64,000 bases of DNA from Chitinivorax sp. B. GTDB taxonomy: Bacteria > Pseudomonadota > Gammaproteobacteria > Burkholderiales > SCOH01. Below, one piece after another: positions 1-12,020 of the stretch. The position numbers and the translations under genes were made by a program. Position 1 is the stretch's first letter, and each line of letters begins with the position of its first letter. Below the pieces are notes generated by a model. That model was given only the letters and a program-made list of their open reading frames with translations, made no database searches and was not told the origin of the DNA. The stretch covers positions 124,001 to 188,000 of the forward strand of contig NZ_SCOH01000001.1 of NCBI RefSeq assembly GCF_005503445.1. Reading direction: 5' to 3'.

Positions 1-763
1 GCCATTTACTTTCTCTGCAGAACAAATTGGTTGTTGGGGCGATCGTCGTTTTGGCATCGGTTTTGATCAGTTGCTGCTGGTTGAGCCTGCCCAGACGCCA
101 ATGGCTGATTTTCGTTATCGCATTTTCAATTGTGACGGCACGGAAGTGGAGCAGTGTGGCAATGGTGCCCGTTGCTTTGCCCGCTTTGTTTATGACAAGG
201 GTTTTACCACAAAGCGCGAAATCCAGGTGGAAACGGCCAAGGGCGTGATCATGCCACGACTGGAGGATAATGGTAGTGTGACGGTCAACATGGGGGCGCC
301 TCGCTTTCAGCCGGATCAGATTCCCTTCATTGCGGATGCGGATTCAGTCATTCATGTATTGGCAGTGGCGGATACCCACTATGATGTGAGTGTGGTTTCA
401 ATGGGCAACCCACATGCAGTTCAGGTCGTCCCAAATGTTGATCAGTTTCCGGTGGAAAAAATCGGTCCGTTGATCGAATGCCATCCGCGCTTTCCACAAA
501 AGGTCAATGCGGGCTTCATGCAAATCGTTGATCGTGGTCGGGTTCGGTTACGGGTTTTCGAACGTGCGGCTGGTGAAACATTGGCATGTGGCACAGGTGC
601 ATGTGCAGCAGTGGTGGCGGGTATTCGTCGAGGCTTATTGGATGCCACGGTGCGAGTCGATACACGTGGCGGCATGCTGAGTATCAGTTGGCAAGGGGAG
701 GGCAGTCCGGTAATGATGACCGGCCCTGCTGTGACTGTGTTTGAAGGTGAAATCACATTATGA
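1..763 (+). CDS. dapF: Diaminopimelate epimerase DapF, 5'-truncated by the window edge
   Basis: Interconverts LL- and meso-diaminopimelate in the cytoplasm, for lysine and peptidoglycan synthesis. The reading frame is open from base 2 and the start codon lies outside the window. The visible part begins near the conserved [11 protein letters not shown] segment. Both cysteines of the two-base catalytic mechanism are present, in QCGNGARC and ACGTGAC. The stop TGA overlaps the ATG of the next gene (ATGA at 760-763), so translation is probably coupled. The order dapF-DUF484-xerC is a conserved proteobacterial arrangement. An ATG at base 71 is internal and is not the start, because the family motif is already encoded upstream of it. 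Confidence 0.96.
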   Translation, partial: PFTFSAEQIGCWGDRRFGIGFDQLLLVEPAQTPMADFRYRIFNCDGTEVEQCGNGARCFARFVYDKGFTTKREIQVETAKGVIMPRLEDNGSVTVNMGAPRFQPDQIPFIADADSVIHVLAVADTHYDVSVVSMGNPHAVQVVPNVDQFPVEKIGPLIECHPRFPQKVNAGFMQIVDRGRVRLRVFERAAGETLACGTGACAAVVAGIRRGLLDATVRVDTRGGMLSISWQGEGSPVMMTGPAVTVFEGEITL

Positions 764-1458
764 GTGTCGACAAAATGGCAGAGCAGACCATGGAAGCCAA
801 CGCCGTTGTAAGTTATCTGAAATCTCATCCTGAGTTTTTCGAGATCTATGCCGATGTACTGGCAGATATTTTCATTCCACATCCGCACGGTGGCCATGCT
901 ATCTCGATTACCGAACGACAGATACTCACGCTGCGGGAAAAAAGCCGGTTGCTTGAAGTCAAACTAGCTGAATTGCTGCAATTTGGTGAAGAAAACGACG
1001 GTATCAGCGAGAAGGTACATCGTCTTGCGTTGACGTTGCTGGCCGCGCGGGATGCCACCGAGGCAATCAATGGATTCGTTTACAATCTGTTGGAAGATTT
1101 CTCGGTACCACATGTGGGGTTGCGTGTTTGGGGAATTGACGGTGCAGACCCCGCCCAGTCTGAATTTGCACCAGTTTCCGATAGCCTGAAAGCCCTGGCG
1201 GAGAATTTGACTGAGCCCTATTGTGGCCCACATGTGTTAGATGAAGTGCAAGCTTGGTTCGGCGAGGCCAGCCCAAGATTGCGCAGTTTTGCCCAAGTGC
1301 AGTTGGTCACGGATAGAACGGCAGGCCTGTTGGTATTGGCCAGTGAAGATCCGCAACGCTTTTATCCAGAAATGGGGACGCTTTATCTCAAGCGTGTTGG
1401 TGAATTGCTGTCGGCTGTATTGTTACGGACGATACCGCTGGGTAAAAAGGTTGACTAG
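760..1458 (+). CDS. DUF484 family protein
   Basis: A 232-residue soluble protein recognised as DUF484 (YigA-like). It has the N-terminal pattern [13 protein letters not shown], a short coiled region with LTLREKSR, and a C-terminal GAF-like half (residues ~95-225). The family has no established biochemical role; it is known for sitting between dapF and xerC. It overlaps dapF by 4 bases and ends immediately before the xerC ATG, so the three genes form one transcription unit. Internal ATGs at residues 6 and 11 are alternative starts; the ATGA overlap favours 760. Confidence 0.9.
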   Translation: MSVDKMAEQTMEANAVVSYLKSHPEFFEIYADVLADIFIPHPHGGHAISITERQILTLREKSRLLEVKLAELLQFGEENDGISEKVHRLALTLLAARDATEAINGFVYNLLEDFSVPHVGLRVWGIDGADPAQSEFAPVSDSLKALAENLTEPYCGPHVLDEVQAWFGEASPRLRSFAQVQLVTDRTAGLLVLASEDPQRFYPEMGTLYLKRVGELLSAVLLRTIPLGKKVD

Positions 1459-2406
1459 ATGAGTCAGCATGAACCGGATGCAGTTACTGTAAAAAGCCAA
1501 TTTCGTCCAATGCCGGTGGGTGGGGTGGCGCAAACGGATGCTTATTTGTCCTGGATTCGTGATGAGCGGAAGTTGAGCGACCATACTTGGCAGGCATACC
1601 GGCGCGATATGGATCATCTGCTAGTCTTGGCGGCAGGGCAGGATCTGCTGACCTTGACCCCACCAAACATGCGCCGCTTTATCGGTAAATTGCATCACGA
1701 TGGTTTATCTGGACGTTCGTTGGCACGTTTGTTATCTGTCTGGCGTGGTTTTTATACGTTTTTGGCAAAGCGTTACGGTGTCGATCTGAATCCGGTCATT
1801 GGTCTACGTGCGCCAAAATCGCCAAAAAAGTTGCCCCATGTGTTGTCTCCTGACGAGGCTGCCAAGCTGGTAGCGATTGCTCCGGAAGATGCATTGGCGA
1901 TTCGTGACAAAGCGATGTACGAGCTGTTCTATTCGTCCGGTCTGCGCCTGTCGGAGTTGGTGGCACTTCCCGTCAATGCACTTCAAATGGACAGTGGTGA
2001 AGTGCGTGTATCGGGTAAAGGGAACAAGGAACGTGTCGTGCCGGTAGGGCGCATGGCATTGGCTGCGATCCGTGCCTGGTTACCACATCGCTTGACGATG
2101 GCTGCACCAGAAGAGCACTCCCTGTTTGTGGGGCAAACTGGCAGGAGGCTTACTCCACGGGCGGTTCAGAAGCGTATGGCGGAGTGGGGGATCAAGCAGG
2201 GCTTGAGTGATCATGTTCACCCACATGCCCTGCGTCATTCTATGGCAACCCATTTGCTGCAATCCTCCCAAGATCTGCGCGCAGTGCAAGAAATGCTGGG
2301 CCATACCAGCATTACCACAACTCAAATTTATACCCATCTTGACTATCTGTATCTGCAGAAGATTTACGATACTGCTCACCCGCGCGCCAAGCGCAAGCCA
2401 GAATAG
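1459..2406 (+). CDS. xerC: Tyrosine recombinase XerC
   Basis: Site-specific recombinase that works with XerD at the chromosomal dif site to resolve dimers. The N-terminal SAM-like core-binding domain spans residues ~25-110 and the catalytic domain ~130-310. All catalytic residues are visible: Arg163 (SSGLRLSEL), Lys187 (GKGNKER), His256 and Arg259 (HPHALRH), His282 (LGHTS) and nucleophile Tyr291 (IYTHLDY). The length of 315 fits the family, with a slightly long N-terminus. The ATG follows the DUF484 stop directly. It could be confused with XerD, but the dapF-DUF484 context is that of XerC. A short TAGGC/GCCTA hairpin (2404-2418) at the stop could be a weak terminator. Confidence 0.95.
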   Translation: MSQHEPDAVTVKSQFRPMPVGGVAQTDAYLSWIRDERKLSDHTWQAYRRDMDHLLVLAAGQDLLTLTPPNMRRFIGKLHHDGLSGRSLARLLSVWRGFYTFLAKRYGVDLNPVIGLRAPKSPKKLPHVLSPDEAAKLVAIAPEDALAIRDKAMYELFYSSGLRLSELVALPVNALQMDSGEVRVSGKGNKERVVPVGRMALAAIRAWLPHRLTMAAPEEHSLFVGQTGRRLTPRAVQKRMAEWGIKQGLSDHVHPHALRHSMATHLLQSSQDLRAVQEMLGHTSITTTQIYTHLDYLYLQKIYDTAHPRAKRKPE

Positions 2407-2637
2407 GCGTACTGCCTAATAGGAATCTTCTTTACTGCGCCTCGTTGGTCGTGGCGTCTGTGGGGCTATTCACGTCATTGGAGCGGCATGACAGCCCTGT
2501 GCATCTATACTATTGTTATGGCATATGGATTGCTTTTGACTTGAGACCACCGGTTGACACCAGTCGATACCGGCACGTTTCAGCTGCTGGGGATACGCAA
2601 TTTTGGTCTATCTATTTCACATTCAGCCGAGGACATC

Positions 2638-4464
2638 GTGTCGTTGGTATGGATGACCTTATTGTCATTGATCGCCATTGTCGCGACGGCGAGTATCAGT
2701 TACTGGCTGGGGCGAAGTCGTGCGTTGCGCATGCTGCAAGAGATGAAGACCGTTGCGGAGCCTTTGCAAAGTGCGACACGACTTGCACTGAGGGAAGTCA
2801 AATTGCTGCAGGCGCGACAGCAAGCGTTGATGGACAGCATTGATGATCTTGCCTGGTTGAAGGACCGTGAAGGCCGTTTTGTGTTGGTGAATCGGAAATT
2901 TGAGGAGGTATTCGGCATCTCCCGTGCGGACATCATCGGACAGCACGATTTTGATCTGTTACCACCTGATGTGGCCCAACATTATCACGACGACGACCTT
3001 GCTGTGATGACATCTCGTAGTACCAAGCGAATTGAAGAAAAGGTACATATGCCCAATGGTGACATTGGGTGGACCGAGACCGTCAAGGTGCCAGTGTTTG
3101 ATGAAGAAGGTGGGGTCATTGGTACTGCGGGTATTGCCCGTGACGTGACCTCTCGTAAACGCCTGGAAGAGCAGGCTGCTTTTCTGGCCAACCATGACCC
3201 ACTCACCGGTTTGGCCAATCGGCGGCAGCTGGAGGAGCATTTCGACAACTTCCTGATGTGGTATCCCCACTTGGCGGCCATCTTTCTGGATCTCGACAAC
3301 TTCAAGCTGATTAATGACACTGATGGCCACTCCGTTGGTGACACGTTACTGCGCATGCTGGCAAAGCGATTGATGGAAGAAGTCAGTGAGCATGAGTTGC
3401 TGGTGCGGTTGGGCGGGGATGAATTTCTGATCTTGGCCCCTGTTCCCAATGGGGACATCAATCACATCGAGGATTTGGCCAAACGTCTGGGCGTGGCTGT
3501 CGGTACGCCCTTCGATATTGCCAATGCCCAATATGCGGTCAGCAGCAGTATTGGTATTGCGCTGTGCCCGGAGCATGGTAAAGACCGGCAGACGCTAATC
3601 AAGCATGCTGATATTGCCATGTACGAAGCCAAGCGTACCGGGCGAAACCGGGTATGTTGGTTTGACCCTGGTATGGCATCAGAGGCTGTCAATCGCCGCA
3701 AGCTGGAGATGGTATTACGACGTGCTTTGGAACAGCACACTTTTCAATTGCATTACCAGCCAGTCATCGATGTGGCTACCCGACGTATCGTGGGGGCAGA
3801 GGCACTGTTACGTTTGCGTGACCCGCAAGAGGGATTGGTATCGCCAGCCATGTTTGTGCCGGTAGCAGAAGAAAGCGGCTTGATTCTGCCTATTGGTGAC
3901 TGGGTGCTACAACATTGCTTTCAACAAATGCGGCATTGGCTGAATCAAGGTGCGACCGATTTCAAGCTATCCATCAATATTTCCGGAGCGCAATTTGCCC
4001 AACATGATTTTGCCGATAAGGTGGCTGCCTGGCTGGCGGAATATGGTATTCCTGGTGCTGCGCTGGAATTTGAAGTGACTGAAGGCGTGTTGATGGCTGA
4101 CGTTGAAACCCATATTGCAACGTTGGAGCGGATTCATCAGCTTGGCATTGAACTGGCTGTTGATGACTTTGGTACAGGTTATTCCAGCTTGGCCTATCTG
4201 AAAAGGTTACCGATTCATCGATTGAAAATCGATCGTACTTTTGTCAGCGGATTACCGGACCACCAAGGTGATGTCGCCATTACCCAATCCATTCTGTCAC
4301 TGGCATCGGCATTCAATCTTCGCGTGACCGCAGAAGGGGTGGAGATGCAGCATCAATTTGAATTTCTTCGCAACGCAGGTTGTGAATTAGTGCAGGGCTA
4401 TTTGTTCAGCCCACCCAAGCCGTTAGCGGATTTCGAACAACTGTTGGTGAAGAACGGTCATTGA
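2638..4464 (+). CDS. Membrane PAS-GGDEF-EAL cyclic-di-GMP protein
   Basis: A c-di-GMP turnover protein: one transmembrane segment at the N-terminus, a short coiled linker, a PAS sensor, a GGDEF domain and an EAL domain. Numbering from an upstream TTG at 2554, the GGDEF motif is residues 287-291 and EAL is 416-418. The DDFGTGYSS loop of active phosphodiesterases is also intact, so both activities are plausible. The RxxD inhibitory site expected just before GGDEF is absent (SEHE instead). I prefer the GTG at 2638, preceded by GAGGA and leading straight into the membrane helix, over the TTG at 2554, which lacks a clear ribosome site. The gene stands alone. The signal sensed by PAS cannot be read. 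Confidence 0.92.
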   Translation: MSLVWMTLLSLIAIVATASISYWLGRSRALRMLQEMKTVAEPLQSATRLALREVKLLQARQQALMDSIDDLAWLKDREGRFVLVNRKFEEVFGISRADIIGQHDFDLLPPDVAQHYHDDDLAVMTSRSTKRIEEKVHMPNGDIGWTETVKVPVFDEEGGVIGTAGIARDVTSRKRLEEQAAFLANHDPLTGLANRRQLEEHFDNFLMWYPHLAAIFLDLDNFKLINDTDGHSVGDTLLRMLAKRLMEEVSEHELLVRLGGDEFLILAPVPNGDINHIEDLAKRLGVAVGTPFDIANAQYAVSSSIGIALCPEHGKDRQTLIKHADIAMYEAKRTGRNRVCWFDPGMASEAVNRRKLEMVLRRALEQHTFQLHYQPVIDVATRRIVGAEALLRLRDPQEGLVSPAMFVPVAEESGLILPIGDWVLQHCFQQMRHWLNQGATDFKLSINISGAQFAQHDFADKVAAWLAEYGIPGAALEFEVTEGVLMADVETHIATLERIHQLGIELAVDDFGTGYSSLAYLKRLPIHRLKIDRTFVSGLPDHQGDVAITQSILSLASAFNLRVTAEGVEMQHQFEFLRNAGCELVQGYLFSPPKPLADFEQLLVKNGH

Positions 4465-5020
4465 GCCAAGTGATTTTTCAAAATAGTTAAGCTGCCGGAA
4501 GCCGGCCTATTCATTCTCCCTCTCCATTCAAAGCTGGAGTATTCCCCACAAGCCTTGCCTGATCACGCTTATGGCTTAGTCTTAAGGTGATTGAGAGCAA
4601 ATACTCTGTAAATGTCTTCCATCAGCGACGATAGGTTTTTTTGATGCTCGGTTAAATCGATCAATTAATTAACATCGAATATATAGTTTTACCAGCCATC
4701 ATGGATCAGCTGAACACGTGTGTTGAAATAAATTGGCTGGCTGATGTGCTGGGCCAAATGCTATTCGGTTGATACACCTTGGCTTGATCAGACCGTCGTT
4801 ACGATTCTTGGCGATTTAAACCCAAACATCAAAAAGCCTGAATGTAAAAAATATGTATAAAAATCAATATATAGCAACATAGAAAAGTGATTTGCCGCTT
4901 ATCGGCGGATTAACGGTTTTAAACCGGTTTGAGCCAGTCGGGTTGTTGCGATAGCAATGCTGCTTGGTAGACTGACATCCACAACTTGCATGAGTTGTGT
5001 ATCCACTAGGAGGCAAGAAA
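4465..5020. other. Intergenic stretch with 5' leader hairpins
   Basis: No gene is seen in these ~556 bases. Near the left end a GCCGG-AAG-CCGGC hairpin (4494-4506) could weakly terminate the GGDEF-EAL gene. The right half is AT-rich and holds a perfect palindrome AAACCGGTTT (near 4920) and an inverted repeat CACAACT/AGTTGTG (4980-4999) just ahead of the ribosome binding site at 5008. It probably contains the promoter and leader of the binding-protein gene, but no convincing -35/-10 pair was found. Confidence 0.5.
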
Positions 5021-6154
5021 ATGTCGATTCGTCAGCTGGTTGCAGCATTATCTGTCGGGTGGCTTGCAGCAACATCGCAAGCCGAGGTCGGGGTTACGGA
5101 TGACAAGATCGTGCTCGGTCAGTCTGCTGCCTTGAGTGGACCTGCCAAATTTCTAGGGGAGGAAATGCGTGACGGCGCACTGGCCTACTTTGCGCAGATT
5201 AATGAGCAAGGTGGTGTGAATGGAAGAAAGATTGAATTGATCTCACTGGATGATGGCTATGAGCCTGAGCGTGCTGCAGACAACACCAAAAAACTGATCG
5301 AGAAACACAAAGTGTTTGCCTTGTTTGGTTATGTTGGAACACCTACCAGTAACGCGGTCATGCCAATGTTTACTGCTGCCAAGGTACCATTTTATGCGCC
5401 ATTTACTGGGGCAGATTCACTTCGGACACCGCATAATCGTTATGTTTTCAACGTGCGTGCAAGTTACGCCGATGAGACCGAGAAAATCATCCGTCATGCC
5501 ACTAACCTGGGACTGAAACGGATCGCAGTGTTCTATCAGAATGATGCATATGGTAAAGCTGGCTTGGCTGGTGTTGAGCAAGCGATGCAGAAACGAGGAC
5601 TTGTCATCGCGGCAACTGGGACTGTGGAACGTAATAGTACGGAGGTTGCAAGTGCAATCCAGTCACTGTCCGGAAGCAAGCCTGACGCTATTGTGATGAT
5701 CACTGCATATAAATCGTCAGCTGCATTTATTAAGAGTGCCCAGCAGGCTGGTATTACATCACAGTACTACAACGTTTCTTTCGTAGGCAGTCGTCCATTG
5801 GCGGAGGAACTGGGTGAACAGGCTGCTGGTGTTGTTGTCAGCCAAGTGGTGCCGTCACCATTTGATCAAAGTCAGGCCGTGGTTCGCGAATATCGCAAGG
5901 CCATGTCCAAGTATCAGCCTAAAGCACCAATTTCGTTTACCAGTATGGAAGGTTTCATTGCGGCCAAGAGCATGGTGGAAGGGCTTAAGCGGGCCGGCGA
6001 AGCCCTCACACGTGAACGTTTGATTGCTGCGTTGGAGCAAGGCGATCCCGTTCATGCGGGCGAGTTCAAAGTTGCTTTCTCACCCAACAGTCACAGTCAG
6101 TCAAAGTTTGTCGATCTGACTGTGATGCAGAAAGATGGCAGTTTCAGAAATTGA
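5021..6154 (+). CDS. LivJ/LivK-type ABC transporter substrate-binding protein
   Basis: Periplasmic type I binding protein of the branched-chain amino acid/amide family. A signal peptide (residues 1 to ~20, ending SQA before EVGV) is followed by the family pattern VLGQSAALSGPAKFLGEEM and ALFGYVGTPTSNAVMP. The total of 377 residues is normal. The start is set by a perfect AGGAGG at 5008-5013, seven bases before ATG 5021; an in-frame GTG at 4997 lies upstream of that site and is unlikely. No permease or ATPase genes are adjacent, so the transporter partner is elsewhere or the protein serves as a sensor. The ligand cannot be predicted. Confidence 0.92.
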   Translation: MSIRQLVAALSVGWLAATSQAEVGVTDDKIVLGQSAALSGPAKFLGEEMRDGALAYFAQINEQGGVNGRKIELISLDDGYEPERAADNTKKLIEKHKVFALFGYVGTPTSNAVMPMFTAAKVPFYAPFTGADSLRTPHNRYVFNVRASYADETEKIIRHATNLGLKRIAVFYQNDAYGKAGLAGVEQAMQKRGLVIAATGTVERNSTEVASAIQSLSGSKPDAIVMITAYKSSAAFIKSAQQAGITSQYYNVSFVGSRPLAEELGEQAAGVVVSQVVPSPFDQSQAVVREYRKAMSKYQPKAPISFTSMEGFIAAKSMVEGLKRAGEALTRERLIAALEQGDPVHAGEFKVAFSPNSHSQSKFVDLTVMQKDGSFRN

Positions 6155-6196
6155 AACTAGCCAGGTTGATGTAAGAAGCCGTGACACAGAACTGAG

Positions 6197-6225
6197 GCGC
6201 TCGCCAATATGGGGGCGCTTTTTTT
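6197..6225 (+). terminator. Rho-independent terminator after the binding-protein gene
   Basis: A GCGCTC...GGGCGC stem (6197-6202 and 6213-6218, with one G-T pair) is followed by seven T residues. It ends the plus-strand gene and touches the stop codon of the convergent bufC-like gene. Confidence 0.75.
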
Positions 6226-7004
6226 CATCGTATATCCAGACCGATGATCAGATCTTCGGTCAACCAGGTTTTCAGAAATTGGGCCGCATGCAATGGCGCT
6301 TCGTCGTCGCTGACAAATGCACATAACTCCTGGCAGATGTCACCGAAATTCAAGCCACTCTGTGCATTATCCAGCGCATCTGCCTCCGCCGCCGCCAGGG
6401 ACCGGTAGTAACTGGTGATGCCTCTGCGCCAGATCAGCCATCCAGTTGGTCGACTGCTGGACTCGGAAACTGGTATGGCCTCTTCTGCCGAAACTGCCTT
6501 CCAGATTGGTGGGATATTGGTTTTCAGGTTTAAACGTCGAACGGATGGATGAAACCGGAAATACAAATTTGCCCAATCATCAGGTGGAATATTGATCATC
6601 TCTGCCAACGTCAACGGTTGTGCATTGGCTGCATCGAACGCTTCGGTCATAGCCCATTCCCACTGCGCCAACTCGATCAGACGTATCTGCTCTGAATAGG
6701 GGGGGGTCTCTGCCAGAAACTTGGCCAGATGCTGCCCAAACCAACGGATCGAGAAATGTGTAGGTGGGTAGGCGGCCAGATAACGTTCACCCAAGTCGGC
6801 AAAAGCGTCGTCTCCAACCAATTGATGCATGATCGGGAAGTTGGCGTCCAGGGCTTCGATCAATCTGGCATTGTAGGCATAGGCATACACATTGAGTCTG
6901 GTCGCTACATCAAAGCGCTCCGTGCCGACTACTTGCTGCGCAAAATCGCTTGAGTGTGTCTTCAGAAAGTTATGGAACTGAAGCTGCAATTGAATAAGAC
7001 TCAT
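6225..7004 (-). CDS. DUF2063 protein, BufC/MbnC-like partner of the MNIO enzyme
   Basis: A 259-residue protein of the DUF2063 (HvfC/BufC N-terminal) family. It has the typical start [10 protein letters not shown], the [17 protein letters not shown] segment and the [23 protein letters not shown] segment. In related systems this protein forms a complex with the DUF692 enzyme and helps recognise or deliver the precursor peptide; that role is inferred from family and context. Its start overlaps the end of the DUF692 gene by 4 bases (7001-7004), so the two are translationally coupled. It is the last gene of the minus-strand bufferin operon. Confidence 0.88.
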   Translation of the reverse strand: MSLIQLQLQFHNFLKTHSSDFAQQVVGTERFDVATRLNVYAYAYNARLIEALDANFPIMHQLVGDDAFADLGERYLAAYPPTHFSIRWFGQHLAKFLAETPPYSEQIRLIELAQWEWAMTEAFDAANAQPLTLAEMINIPPDDWANLYFRFHPSVRRLNLKTNIPPIWKAVSAEEAIPVSESSSRPTGWLIWRRGITSYYRSLAAAEADALDNAQSGLNFGDICQELCAFVSDDEAPLHAAQFLKTWLTEDLIIGLDIR

Positions 7005-7837
7005 ACTGTTACCTCAGCCATGGCTTCTGCTGCGATTTGTCGTGCACAGTTCAGTTCAACCATCAGCTCGGCGAGTGGTGGAATGTGATCATCCCGTTCG
7101 ATCATGGTGGAAATCGGCCCCAGGTGGGTAATGGTTTCGCGATATAGCTGCCACACCGGATCTGGGATGGGATGGTCATGGGTATCTACTAGATAGCTAC
7201 CTTCATTGGTATGGCCAGCAAGATGAATTTGTTGTACCCGCGCTCTGGGTACGCCGGTCAGATAGCGCAATGGGTCGAATTCATGGTTAACACTGCTGAC
7301 ATAGATGTTGTTCACGTCCAGCAAAATCAGGCAGTCCGCTTGTTCTGCCACTGCAGAGAGAAAGTCCCATTCCGATAATGCTGAACTGGCATATGTCAGG
7401 TAACTGGAGACATTTTCAAGCAGGATTTGTCGGCCCAGATAGTCCTGAACCTGCATGACGCGAGAGGCGACATGCCGAATGGCTTCTTCCGTATAGGGTA
7501 GCGGCAACAGGTCATGCGCGTTGTGACCACCTACGCCGGTCCAGCATAAATGATCAGAAATCCAGGCGGGCTGCACCCGATCCGCCAAATGCTTCAACTC
7601 ACGCAGATAGTCCTGATTGAGTGGATCGCTGGAACCGATCGACAGGCTGACACCATGCATTACCATCGGATAATGTTCGCGAATCTGGTCCAGATAGTGC
7701 AATGGCTTACCACCACCCACCATGTAGTTTTCCGAGATGATTTCGAACCAGTCGACATTGGGGCGTTGCGCAAGTACTTCACTGTAGTGGTCGGTACGTA
7801 ATCCCAGGCCAAAGCCCAGAGAGGGAAAGACAGCCAT
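7001..7837 (-). CDS. DUF692 multinuclear non-heme iron oxidative enzyme (MNIO), BufB-like
   Basis: TIM-barrel enzyme of the MbnB/TglH/BufB family, which oxidatively modifies cysteines of ribosomal precursor peptides; in bufferins it forms thiooxazoles that bind copper. The metal-ligand segments of the family are present: [53 protein letters not shown] and ERDDHIP. Length (278-280) is normal. ATG 7837 is chosen; a GTG two codons upstream (7843) is equally possible because neither has a strong ribosome site. It lies between the precursors and the DUF2063 partner. A hairpin terminator precedes it, so its expression is probably lower than that of the precursors. Confidence 0.92.
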   Translation of the reverse strand: MAVFPSLGFGLGLRTDHYSEVLAQRPNVDWFEIISENYMVGGGKPLHYLDQIREHYPMVMHGVSLSIGSSDPLNQDYLRELKHLADRVQPAWISDHLCWTGVGGHNAHDLLPLPYTEEAIRHVASRVMQVQDYLGRQILLENVSSYLTYASSALSEWDFLSAVAEQADCLILLDVNNIYVSSVNHEFDPLRYLTGVPRARVQQIHLAGHTNEGSYLVDTHDHPIPDPVWQLYRETITHLGPISTMIERDDHIPPLAELMVELNCARQIAAEAMAEVTV

Positions 7838-7970
7838 GGTCACTTGCTTTCAGAACAGGTTGGCTCACAAGATGTGAACAGGTACCAAGACATTGTTGGT
7901 GTGTGTTTTGGACATGGGCAATATGGAAAAACACACTTCAGCAATAACTTGTCGGGTTTGCGTCAATGGA

Positions 7971-7994
7971 AAAAGGCCGGCACGTAGCCGGCCC
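7971..7994 (-). terminator. Internal terminator/attenuator between bufferin precursor and MNIO gene
   Basis: A perfect 7-bp GC-only stem GGCCGGC/GCCGGCC (7975-7981, 7987-7993) with a 5-base loop, followed on the minus strand by TTTTT. It sits in the 166-base gap after the second precursor gene and before the enzyme gene. Partial read-through would give much more precursor than enzyme mRNA. Confidence 0.8.
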
Positions 7995-8009
7995 GCCAAC
8001 AAGCTGGGC

Positions 8010-8267
8010 TTACTGCATTACCTTGCCCTTCTTGGCTTTGCACTCTTTCTCGGTCACTTCCACCCAACCATGGCCTTTGCAGCTATTCTGGCCTTTGCAT
8101 TCGTTGGATGCGGTTTTGCAAGCACTGGTGCCCTTGCAAGTGTTGATACCCTCACATTTGACCTTTGCGGCTTCAGCGGCATGGGCTGTGGTTGCGACAC
8201 CAACAGTTGAGAACAGTGCTGCAGCAGCGGAAGCCAGCGCGAGTCCAGTCAGTTTTTTCTTGTCCAT
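8010..8267 (-). CDS. Bufferin-type metallophore precursor 2 (BufA family)
   Basis: An 85-residue secreted precursor peptide. A Sec signal peptide ends near AHA. The mature part carries six cysteines in the pattern C-x5-C-x5-C-x6-C-x5-C-x12-C, within KCEGINTC and repeated CKG units. This matches the periplasmic bufferin family (BufA, probably the BufA2 type) modified by DUF692 enzymes and linked to copper tolerance. The start is ATG 8267 behind AGGAGA; an in-frame codon at 8291 is upstream of that site. It is the second of two tandem paralogues, with 742 bases further to the DUF2063 partner after the enzyme gene. The modification is inferred from family, not visible. Confidence 0.88.
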   Translation of the reverse strand: MDKKKLTGLALASAAAALFSTVGVATTAHAAEAAKVKCEGINTCKGTSACKTASNECKGQNSCKGHGWVEVTEKECKAKKGKVMQ

Positions 8268-8417
8268 TGCAATATCTCCTTGGTTTAACAATTAACAACT
8301 ACACGAAAAACGCGAAAACGACGATGTGGCCATTTTCGACGCCTTGCCGGCCCAATCAATGCCTGCAAAGCCTATTGGACACAGACACTGGCTTTAGTCG
8401 GTTAACCCTGAAATTGC

Positions 8418-8678
8418 TTACTTCTGGGCACCTTTGACCGCAGCCTGTGCCGCGTCACATTCTTGTTTGCTGGCTTCAACCCAGCCTTGTCCCTTGCATG
8501 AATTCAAGCCCTTGCAATCGTTCTTTGCTGTTTTGCAGGCACTTTGGCCTTTGCAACCATTAATGCCTTCGCACTTGACCTTGGCTTCGTCAGCGGCATG
8601 CGCGCCAGGCACGGCGATTGCACCAAACATCAGTGCAGCAGCGGAAGCGAGTGCAACACGGGTAGCCTTGATTTTCAT
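8418..8678 (-). CDS. Bufferin-type metallophore precursor 1 (BufA family)
   Basis: An 86-residue precursor, first gene of the operon. A signal peptide ends at PGAHA. The mature peptide has the same six-cysteine spacing as its neighbour, with KCEGINGC, ACKT, DCKG and SCKGQGW. The ATG is preceded by AAAGGAG on the minus strand. The two precursors share most of the mature core but differ in signal peptide and in the C-terminal tail after the last cysteine (Ala-rich here, Lys-rich in the other), so this is an old duplication rather than a recent copy. It likely buffers periplasmic copper after thiooxazole formation. Confidence 0.88.
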   Translation of the reverse strand: MKIKATRVALASAAALMFGAIAVPGAHAADEAKVKCEGINGCKGQSACKTAKNDCKGLNSCKGQGWVEASKQECDAAQAAVKGAQK

Positions 8679-11754
<3,076 letters not shown>

Positions 11755-11903
11755 CTGCTAATAACCTGTTCAATGTCTTATTGCGCGACTACGATCGGGC
11801 TCATGTGTTGCTCAAAATCCTCATGTATCACACCTACACGCCGGTTTTTGCGCTGCGCTTCACCCTGCTGGTGGCCGCTCATCACAGACCTTGAACAGGC
11901 ACT

Positions 11904-11926
11904 AAGAGGTGGTATTGCCACCTCTT
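11904..11926 (+). repeat. Perfect hairpin 1 between leuS and lptE
   Basis: AAGAGGTGG (11904-11912) and CCACCTCTT (11918-11926) form a perfect 9-bp stem with a 5-base TATTG loop. No T-run follows on either strand, so it is not a classic terminator. It could stabilise or process the mRNA. Confidence 0.7.
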
Positions 11927-11935
11927 GTACTGTCT

Positions 11936-11963
11936 GAGATCTGTCATGACGTTGACAGATCTC
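11936..11963 (+). repeat. Perfect hairpin 2 between leuS and lptE
   Basis: GAGATCTGTCA (11936-11946) and TGACAGATCTC (11953-11963) form a perfect 11-bp stem with a 6-base loop, nine bases after hairpin 1. The lptE ATG is 58 bases further on. It may be an operator palindrome or an RNA element. Confidence 0.7.
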
Positions 11964-12020
11964 TTCCAAGGGCGTTGACGATGCGCCGCAAAACCAAACC
12001 AATGACGGGTCGAGTCTGAT

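Noticed and set aside
2445-2843. Open frame overlapping the start of the PAS-GGDEF-EAL gene
   Set aside because: Lies in another frame across the membrane and coil-coding part; no motif or ribosome site.
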